Shown: piece after piece, positions 1 through 4,755 of the stretch
Numbering within the stretch: the first letter of the stretch is position 1
Layout of the letters: the number at the start of each line of letters is the position of its first letter
From: an uncultured Anaerolineaceae bacterium
GTDB lineage: Bacteria; Chloroflexota; Anaerolineae; Promineifilales; Promineifilaceae
DNA: 6,532 nucleotides
Assembly: GCA_937967805.1 (NCBI GenBank)
Contig: CALBTC010000306.1
Location: 1 to 6,532, forward strand
Direction: 5' to 3'
Notes under the pieces: model-generated
Seen by the model: only the letters and a program-made list of their open reading frames with translations
What the model was told of the DNA's origin: nothing
Database searches by the model: none
Translations under genes and position numbers: made by a program

Positions 1-2
1 TT

Positions 3-971
3 GCCATCCTGGAAGAGGAGAATCAGAAGTGGGTGGGCTATCTGGCGGCCGCGGCCGTAGACGGCGCCCTGGCGGTCATGGCCTACACCATCCAGCAGCG
101 GCGGCGCGGGCGGCGGGTGAATCGAGAGTTAGGAGAGCCGGAAGTCCACGATGAGGGCACCCATGCCCTGTGGCTGGGACTCATCTTTCTGGGCGGTATC
201 TCCGTTATCGCCAACTTCCTGCATGGCATCCACGTGGAGTTGAATACAAACACCTTGACCTTGCTTCATTTGCGCCAGCTGGACGGGCTGCAATGGGTAC
301 GCTTGACGACCAATGCCATCGCCCTGCCGCTTATCGTTGTTTACCTGGGTGAGGTGGTCAGTGTACCCGGCGCGGGTGGCGTGATTACCAATCTGCTGCG
401 ACGGCAGCAAGCGCTGCACCAACAGGGTGCGGAACTGGCGCAAACGCGCACAGACTTGCACGAGGCCGAAGCGGCTCTGCACACAGCCGAAACGGAATTA
501 CACAAAACCCAAACGGAGCTGCACCAGGCGCAAACAGAATTACACCAGGCGACTGCTGAGGTCGGCACTACAGCCCAGGGCCTACACACGGCCGAAGAGT
601 CGTTGCACAAGACCCAAACGGAACTGCACATGGCCGAGGAGGAATTGCACGAAGTTCAGGCAGCATTGCATACAGCCGAAACAAAGCTAAGTCAAACAGA
701 ATCTGAATACAACTCGGCAGCGCAGGCACTGCACAGGCGGGAAGCAGAATTGGGCCAGAAAAACACAGAACTGGCGCAGCACCAACAGGTGCTGGCTGCC
801 GTCAACATCCCGGTCCAGGAGACCATGCAGTATCTGGCTAACCAGGCCGCCGGTGTCAGCGACACCCAGGAATTAGCGGCAAGGCGGGCCAGCGACCGCC
901 TGGGTACCCCCATATCACGGGATGTGATCGGGCGTATTGCCCGTGTCATCCGCCTTGATGAAAGCGAATAA
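3..971 (+). CDS. Membrane protein with long His-rich heptad coiled coil, DUF2637/SpdB-like (5' partial)
   Basis: The frame is open to the left edge, so the true start is probably outside the window; a GTG at 33 is the first start codon but lies inside a hydrophobic segment that seems to continue a longer protein. Numbering from that GTG, three membrane segments are visible at about 1-20 (with AVDGAL), 46-66 (S-x3-N-x2-HG) and 92-110 (with a Pro). The order VDG, N-x2-H, Pro resembles DUF2637/SpdB-type proteins of actinobacterial conjugative plasmids, whose first helix would be upstream; this family call is tentative. Residues 125-257 are an uninterrupted coiled coil of 19 heptads (units such as QTELHQA), followed by a helical tail (275-308) that could be a weak DNA-binding helix-turn-helix. 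A membrane-anchored protein with a long cytoplasmic rod is inferred. The next gene starts 23 bp downstream, so they are probably co-transcribed. The gene is certainly coding; its function is uncertain. Confidence 0.8.
   Translation, partial: AILEEENQKWVGYLAAAAVDGALAVMAYTIQQRRRGRRVNRELGEPEVHDEGTHALWLGLIFLGGISVIANFLHGIHVELNTNTLTLLHLRQLDGLQWVRLTTNAIALPLIVVYLGEVVSVPGAGGVITNLLRRQQALHQQGAELAQTRTDLHEAEAALHTAETELHKTQTELHQAQTELHQATAEVGTTAQGLHTAEESLHKTQTELHMAEEELHEVQAALHTAETKLSQTESEYNSAAQALHRREAELGQKNTELAQHQQVLAAVNIPVQETMQYLANQAAGVSDTQELAARRASDRLGTPISRDVIGRIARVIRLDESE
405..803 (+). repeat. 21-bp-periodic repeat encoding 19 consecutive heptads
   Basis: Within the first gene, Leu recurs every seven residues (128, 135, 142 and so on to 254), replaced only by Val at 177 and Tyr at 226. 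Ala, Thr or a polar residue sits three positions later, giving a Leu/Ala core. Twelve of the 19 heptads have His immediately after the core residue. The DNA shows matching degenerate 21-bp units, typically coding ACGGAACTGCACCAGGC-like stretches, suggesting growth by tandem duplication followed by drift. The periodicity also produces long arginine- or cysteine-rich open frames in the alternative frames, which are not genes. Confidence 0.9.
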
Positions 972-994
972 AGAATCACACAGGAGACAAGAAT

Positions 995-2005
995 ATGTTA
1001 ACAACAATCTCACATCCAGATGAACTCTTGCCGGCCATCACCCATATACCGCTCGTAGATCCTTATAGCAGACAACCAGGCACCCCCCTGTTTCGCAGTT
1101 ATACACCCAATCTAAAGATTTACGACGGTGATGCCACAAAGGTTAAAGCCAACAAACTTATCCAAAACAGCATGATTACCGTGCGTGATTACAACATCCT
1201 CAGGACCTTGTTGGGTGTTGGCATCCTCTCGCGGCAGCAGATTCAGCGGTTGTTTTGGACGCCTGGCACCTCCTTATCCACGGTTAACAGAAGGCTGAAG
1301 CTGCAGGCTGACCGGGGCGTGCTGATATCCACCATGACCTATCGGGATATGCTGAGCGACCTGCGTCTAGAACGTTGCGCCCTCTATGGTTTAGGCGACG
1401 TGGCCCGTGAGATTCTGGCCGCCCGATCCGGTCTGCAATCATCCCGGACGATTGCCTACAACCCTAAATACTATGCCATCCTGGCCGACAACCCGCTCGT
1501 CCGCCATCACGTGATGACTGCGGAGATTTACACCCGCTTGAAAGAGAAATCTAACCGGGCGGGCAATGAGATGGTCTGGTTTAACGAAATGGCGTGCATT
1601 ATCCGGGACGGCGACCGGGAATTGGTGCGACCCGATGCTTACGCCGTCATTGGGCGCGAGGGGGATAAAGAAGAAGCTCACTTGTTTATCGAAACTGACA
1701 CGCGCAACACCAATTGGGAAAAGAAGGTACAAAGTTATGAACTGGCCCGGTCTCGCGGTAACTGGCGTGAGGCGTTGGGCAGCGACTGGTTCCCCCTGGT
1801 CTTGTGTGTGGTACCGAATGAACACGCTGTTGTCAGGGTAGCCAGCTTGATAAAATCCCAATCAGTAAACGTCGCCTATTTGCTGAAAGCATGGCCTCAG
1901 TTTTTACTTGAAGACCCTTACAGAGGCTGGTATCATGCACAGGGAGAAGCAGGCGGGGAGTTAGTCAAGATTCTTCCCGACCACCTGATTCAGGAACGCT
2001 CATGA
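995..2005 (+). CDS. Replication-relaxation family protein (Replic_Relax-like)
   Basis: A 336-aa protein resembling the Pfam replication-relaxation family, described for plasmid replication and plasmid DNA relaxation. After a ~60-residue N-terminal extension, residues 61-112 form a winged helix-turn-helix (ITVRDYNILRTL, then SRQQIQRLFW, then STVNRRLKLQADRGVL), followed by a YGLG-type strand (131-134). The C-terminal half has the family signature: HH at 171-172, RPDAY at 212-216, FIETDTRN at 231-238 and a KVQSY helix at 244-248. The PD...ExD spacing recalls restriction-endonuclease-like folds, but catalysis is not established. The start is supported by AGGAG at 982-986, eight bases before the ATG. 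It follows the membrane/coiled-coil gene by 23 bp and overlaps the next gene by ATGA, so translation is probably coupled. The likely role is DNA binding in maintenance or transfer of a plasmid-like element; the exact reaction is unknown. Confidence 0.82.
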   Translation: MLTTISHPDELLPAITHIPLVDPYSRQPGTPLFRSYTPNLKIYDGDATKVKANKLIQNSMITVRDYNILRTLLGVGILSRQQIQRLFWTPGTSLSTVNRRLKLQADRGVLISTMTYRDMLSDLRLERCALYGLGDVAREILAARSGLQSSRTIAYNPKYYAILADNPLVRHHVMTAEIYTRLKEKSNRAGNEMVWFNEMACIIRDGDRELVRPDAYAVIGREGDKEEAHLFIETDTRNTNWEKKVQSYELARSRGNWREALGSDWFPLVLCVVPNEHAVVRVASLIKSQSVNVAYLLKAWPQFLLEDPYRGWYHAQGEAGGELVKILPDHLIQERS

Positions 2006-2217
2006 AATACGCACTGACCGCAAACGGAGAGAAAGTGCTGGCCTCCGCCGCTGCGCCGGCGGAAGGCGTTTGTCCAGCTTGTGGCGAAGCCGTGACGCTG
2101 CGCAAACGCAAGCGCATGAACAGGCAAACACCTTCCTATTTCTGGCGCCATCGTCAGGCACCACCTCATTGTCCCCATAAAAGCCGGCCAACGTTTACAC
2201 CCAGTTCGCGCACCTGA
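2002..2217 (+). CDS. Small putative zinc-binding protein, CoiA N-terminus-like
   Basis: A 71-aa basic protein whose ATG overlaps the stop of the replication-relaxation gene (ATGA at 2002-2005), with AGGA at 1992-1995 as ribosome site. It begins MKYALTANGEKVLAS and carries CPACG (Cys24, Cys27), a basic stretch, FWRH (47-50) and a His/Cys cluster (His56, Cys57, His59). This order, Ala-rich start, CxxC and then an aromatic-x-x-His motif, resembles the N-terminal zinc-ribbon of CoiA-like competence proteins, where HFAH or similar occupies the last position. CoiA proteins are much longer and carry a nuclease-like domain that is missing here, so this is either a stand-alone zinc ribbon or a truncated relative. 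I see no continuation of CoiA-like sequence in the other frames after the stop. Its operon position suggests an accessory nucleic-acid-binding role for the upstream protein; that is inference. Confidence 0.65.
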   Translation: MKYALTANGEKVLASAAAPAEGVCPACGEAVTLRKRKRMNRQTPSYFWRHRQAPPHCPHKSRPTFTPSSRT

Positions 2218-2224
2218 GGCCGGC

Positions 2225-2289
2225 GTGCTGTATAAGTGTGCTGTTTATATATGCTGTATAAGGTTGCTGTATAAGGGTACTGTTCAGCC
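2225..2289 (+). repeat. Five tandem 13-bp direct repeats, iteron-like
   Basis: Five units with exact 13-bp spacing: the CTGT core falls at 2228, 2241, 2254, 2267 and 2280. Consensus is roughly NTGCTGTATAAGN. Units 1, 3 and 4 share TGCTGTATAAG, unit 2 reads CTGTTTATA, and unit 5 is degenerate (ACTGTTCAGC). The array starts eight bases after the stop of the small zinc-binding gene, at the end of the replication-relaxation operon. Regularly spaced AT-containing direct repeats beside plasmid-type genes are typical of replication or partition sites, although classical iterons are usually 17-22 bp. I see no clear DnaA box (TTATNCACA) nearby. The repeat itself is certain; its function is inferred. 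Confidence 0.85.
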
Positions 2290-2579
2290 TAAAGAATGAA
2301 TTTGCATTAGAATAGGCCAAAATCAGGGACTCTACCAGAGGCGGAGACGCAAACCTTAAAGAATATCCGCACCATATTTGGCTGCGGGTATCTACGTTTT
2401 TTGAGGTATCCAGGGAGGAAAAGGGGCTTAGAAAGAGGATTAAGAGTAGCGGGAGAAGGATTCGAAGCAGGTAAGTTCTATGGAAGAATATGGGGGACAG
2501 GGGGCAAAAAATGTCTGGTGAGAGAGGGGGAGGAGGATGTTCACAAACGATTATTCTGACAGCACCCACATTTTAGATT
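2290..2579. other. Convergent intergenic region, purine-rich with G tracts
   Basis: This stretch lies between the end of the + strand operon with its repeat array and the stop of the convergent membrane-protein gene. From about 2410 to 2538 the + strand is strongly purine-rich, with three runs of five G at 2492-2496, 2500-2504 and 2526-2530, then AGGAGG. No hairpin with a T tract was seen, so no intrinsic terminator can be assigned for either converging unit. A 124-codon - strand open frame crosses the area, but it runs through the tandem repeats and the G/C-tract translation looks low-complexity, so I do not call a gene. Confidence 0.5.
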
Positions 2580-3761
2580 TCATCCCGGTGGTAAAATGCG
2601 ATGGCAACGGCCGAGATATTCAGCCATTAACTGCCCGCTACCAAGGATGAGAATATACAGTCCCGAGGCAACAATACCCGGCGCCAGAAAAGCCAGCAGC
2701 GATGTGAGACCAAAAGATAGCAGACCAACACCCAGGAAAACGGCACCCAGGCCAAGCAGCGAAACCAAGTATTCATGCAACTCTAGCGGCTCATAGTGAG
2801 GCAAGGGTTTGTGGTGGGTGTTGTCGAAGGCAGCAGCAGTGGGGAGGGCGATCAGGATGGCAACAATGAAAGAACCAATACTGATAAAAGGGGAGAAGTT
2901 GTAGTGCTGGAAGGTATAACCAAGCAGATGCCACATCAGGGCATTGGGGATGATGGTGAGTAATCCCAGTTTCAGCCAGCGCTTTTCATGAGCATAGTTA
3001 GCTATCCACGATTTCTCTGAGGTCTCTTTTATAATGTCTCCTTGGGCATTTTCTCGTTTTAGGAAGAACAAGAAGGCAGCAGAACCAACCAGGAACGTTG
3101 TTAGTCCGGCCAGCAGCAGCCGGGTGAGAATTGTTTGGCCAACGCGAAACCAGAACAACTCAGGAAAGAGGCGAATGAGGCCGGCCTTGTCCGCAAACGT
3201 CCAGGTGTCAGCCGCAAACAGCAGCTCGTGAAACTTCACAAAGAAGAGAGGCCATAGGAGAGAGGCAAACAGTAGTAGAATAAAGGTGAGCGGAATGATC
3301 AAAAAGCCGCCAACGGCCGTTTGCCGTAGCGCGTGGAAACGGGAGAGGGGTGACCGCAGGAAGAGAACGCATATGAATAAAAGTCCCAGGGAAGCCAGTC
3401 CAGCGATGCGAATAGTATCTGTCAGGTGTTTGACGTCTACCAAATGATTTAGTTCTGCTTGTGTATAGAGTGAGGTGCCATCTGGTAAGGTCTGTTCCGC
3501 CAGCAGGTGGATGACCGTCTCCGGCGGTGCCCATAAGCGCAGGTAGGTAACGGCCGTTTGTGCCAGCGCCAGGCGGTCAGTATGCGACAAACCATAAGGG
3601 TCTGGCGGCAGATGCGCATATTGGTTCTCCAGGAAGTTCGGGGTGATGATAGACCAGACGGTAAGGGAGGCCAGGAATACGGCCGTTAGTAGCACAATAA
3701 GTTTGTTTGTCAGGCATGACCACACTGGGGTAGGGGGTGACGAATAATGTGTTAATGACAT
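2580..3761 (-). CDS. DUF1461/TIGR01906-like integral membrane protein with extra C-terminal membrane domain
   Basis: A 393-aa multipass membrane protein of unknown function. Residues 20-235 match the DUF1461 (TIGR01906) pattern: an N-terminal helix (20-40), an extracytoplasmic loop with a YLRLW segment and the signature ELNHLVDVKHLTDT (about 103-115), helices near 119-136 and 149-176, the FVKFHELLFAADTWTF motif (174-189), LIRLFPELFW (195-204) and a helix at 209-234. Proteins of this family are usually about 200-250 residues; here a charged linker (235-262) leads to roughly four further helices (263-380), which I do not recognise. The start is supported by GAGGAG on the - strand (3772-3777), ten bases before the ATG. 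It converges on the + strand operon and diverges from the small membrane peptide. Three ACGGCCGT palindromes lie in the gene, all read in the same frame as Thr-Ala-Val. Family assignment is fairly sure; the biochemical role is unknown. Confidence 0.85.
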   Translation of the reverse strand: MSLTHYSSPPTPVWSCLTNKLIVLLTAVFLASLTVWSIITPNFLENQYAHLPPDPYGLSHTDRLALAQTAVTYLRLWAPPETVIHLLAEQTLPDGTSLYTQAELNHLVDVKHLTDTIRIAGLASLGLLFICVLFLRSPLSRFHALRQTAVGGFLIIPLTFILLLFASLLWPLFFVKFHELLFAADTWTFADKAGLIRLFPELFWFRVGQTILTRLLLAGLTTFLVGSAAFLFFLKRENAQGDIIKETSEKSWIANYAHEKRWLKLGLLTIIPNALMWHLLGYTFQHYNFSPFISIGSFIVAILIALPTAAAFDNTHHKPLPHYEPLELHEYLVSLLGLGAVFLGVGLLSFGLTSLLAFLAPGIVASGLYILILGSGQLMAEYLGRCHRILPPG

Positions 3762-3920
3762 TTGGTTTTGTCTCCTCGCTGTAATGATTAGATGTTCTCC
3801 CGTCTTGATTTTGAATACGCGGGAAACGGCCGTTGTCTGAAGGTCAGCTATACCTATTTGTCAGGAGAACTAGAGGCACGGTCGATAATTTTGGCCTACA
3901 GACTGTTGGAAAACGGCCGT
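3313..3920. repeat. Cluster of five ACGGCCGT palindromes
   Basis: Exact copies of the 8-bp palindrome lie at 3313-3320, 3550-3557, 3679-3686, 3826-3833 and 3913-3920. Three further copies in the window are at 4509-4516, 4805-4812 and 6450-6457. All eight are followed by T, giving ACGGCCGTT, and four are also preceded by A (AACGGCCGTT). Copies occur both inside genes and between them. A given 8-mer is expected about once per 65 kb in random sequence with even composition, so eight in 6.5 kb is a large excess. This behaves like a genome-wide highly iterated palindrome (compare cyanobacterial HIP1) rather than a site tied to one gene. Confidence 0.85.
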
Positions 3921-4231
3921 TTCGGCAACCACTTTTTCCCTCAGTAAGACAACCTTGCTTTTGGTTCCCTACCCTACCTGATATAGACCGGCGAACGTGC
4001 GCTCAAGGCAGGCATATAGCGTGTGCCAACGGGTTGTATTTGGGGACTCAATTTGTGAATCTTTTCCAGACAGATGCCGCATCCTCTCCTTTCTCCTTGT
4101 GTCCTAACGGACAGAATCCCTTGAAAAGATAATCTTCAGCGTCAGATGCAGCGCGTGACATTTGTCATCCGCAATTGGCTGAGGCTCCATTCAATAATCC
4201 CCTTCAAACATGCACAAAAGGAGAAATCGTC
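3762..4231. other. Divergent intergenic region, no convincing gene
   Basis: About 470 bp between the divergent DUF1461-like gene and the small membrane-peptide gene. It contains two ACGGCCGT palindromes (3826 and 3913) and a 12-bp inverted repeat TGACA-TT-TGTCA. Promoters for both divergent genes should lie here, but no well-matched -35/-10 pair stood out on either strand. A 99-codon open frame starting with TTG at 3833 lacks a ribosome site, runs through a palindrome copy and has no recognisable protein features. Confidence 0.5.
4156..4167. promoter_or_regulatory. Short inverted repeat TGACATTTGTCA, possible operator
   Basis: Two perfect 5-bp half-sites (TGACA and TGTCA) separated by TT, 64 bp upstream of the ATG of the 41-aa membrane peptide. 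The geometry suits a dimeric helix-turn-helix regulator, and the right half-site contains TTGTCA, close to a -35 element, though no matching -10 lies at the right distance. The repeat is real but short enough to arise by chance. Confidence 0.3.
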
Positions 4232-4357
4232 ATGTGGTTAGAAGCTACTGTAGTGATTAGTGGCCTGGTCGTGCTTTTCATCATTTTCTATCCCCGCCCC
4301 AAGCAAAGTAAGCCGGATGTTGCCTCAACGCGCAACAGCCGTCCGCGCGGGACGTAG
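4232..4357 (+). CDS. Small single-pass membrane peptide (41 aa)
   Basis: The peptide starts MWLEATVVISGLVVLFIIFY, a single hydrophobic helix (about residues 2-20), followed by a basic, Pro/Lys/Arg/Ser-rich tail (PRPKQSKP...RPRGT). The start is the ATG at 4232, preceded at seven bases by a strong AAGGAGA (4218-4224). A longer reading from a TTG at 4175 in the same frame has no ribosome site and is not preferred. The form, a short helix with a positive C-terminal tail, suggests insertion with the tail in the cytoplasm, as in small membrane regulators of larger complexes or type I toxin-like peptides. No homologue is recognised and no partner is evident; the nearest gene on the left is a divergent membrane protein. 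The strong ribosome site is the main argument that it is expressed. Confidence 0.55.
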   Translation: MWLEATVVISGLVVLFIIFYPRPKQSKPDVASTRNSRPRGT

Positions 4358-4687
4358 GTGCATCGCGCCACTTGTTGTTGGCCGGAAGGCGTGCGAGATT
4401 CGAATATCTGTTGGAGCAGCATAACCTTAATCTTCTTCGCATAGTAGTGTTAAATGGAGGGCACCGGACAGTGTGGCTATGTACGCTACCAGTTGTGTAA
4501 GTTCCCATACGGCCGTTAGTAAAATATATATGTCTATCGTGGTCTAAACAGTGGGAGCGAATCAATCGAGATGCTGTCCTATCGGAGATGGTCCAGGGTG
4601 TACGTATAAGCGGGTGCTGCCAGCGCTAGAGGATTGGCAGAAGCTTATCCAGTTTGGGTTGCAGAACAAACAATTTTGCTTTTGATG
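4358..4687. other. Intergenic region, possible gene debris
   Basis: About 330 bp between the small membrane peptide and the ATPase promoter. It holds one ACGGCCGT copy (4509-4516), in the 15-bp context ATACGGCCGTTAGTA that is also present at 3678-3692. Near the right end one + frame reads ...LPALEDWQKLIQFGLQNKQF before a TGA at about 4684, which looks protein-like but has no start or ribosome site, so it may be the remnant of a decayed gene. No RNA gene or terminator was recognised. Confidence 0.4.
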
Positions 4688-4716
4688 TTGACAGATTAGG
4701 ATAAGGATATTACGAT
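4688..4716 (+). promoter_or_regulatory. Sigma70-like promoter of the ATPase gene
   Basis: A perfect -35 TTGACA (4688-4693), a 17-bp spacer and a -10-like TACGAT (4711-4716, four of six matches) lie 40 bp upstream of the ATPase ATG. Transcription would begin near 4723, leaving a leader of about 33 bases with AAGAGG (4744-4749) as the ribosome site. The -10 and the start point are covered by a long palindrome, which implies tight control. The assignment rests on sequence match only. Confidence 0.55.
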
Positions 4717-4738
4717 TAGGCTAATCGTAATATCCTTA
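4702..4738. promoter_or_regulatory. 37-bp perfect palindrome over the ATPase promoter, probable operator
   Basis: Arms of 18 bp (4702-4719 and 4721-4738) are exact reverse complements around one central G at 4720. The palindrome is AT-rich (contains GGATATTACGATTAG on the left arm), covers the proposed -10 and start point, and ends 17 bp before the ATG. GATTAGG also occurs as a direct repeat at 4694-4700 and 4714-4720, a 20-bp or two-turn spacing. No T run follows, and the predicted transcript would begin inside the right half, so a terminator or leader hairpin is less likely than a binding site for a dimeric or tetrameric repressor. The palindrome is certain; the operator role is inferred. 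Confidence 0.7.
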
Positions 4739-4755
4739 ATTGAAAGAGGCTAGAT

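Noticed and set aside
427..690. Arg/Thr-rich open frame inside the coiled-coil gene
   Set aside because: It is the shifted-frame shadow of the 21-bp-periodic heptad repeat; the same holds for the Cys-rich frame on the opposite strand.
2225..2289. CRISPR array
   Set aside because: The units abut at a 13-bp period with no spacers.
2195..2569. 124-codon - strand open frame between the convergent genes
   Set aside because: It translates the 13-bp repeats and G/C tracts into low-complexity sequence, has no good ribosome site and matches no family.
3833..4132. 99-codon + strand open frame
   Set aside because: TTG start without a ribosome site, runs through a palindrome copy, no recognisable domain.
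4390..4420. GATTCGAAT-like stretch resembling a tRNA T loop
   Set aside because: No acceptor, D or anticodon stems can be built around it.
4281..4565. 94-codon - strand open frame across the small peptide gene and spacer
   Set aside because: No ribosome site and random-looking composition; the + strand peptide has the better support.
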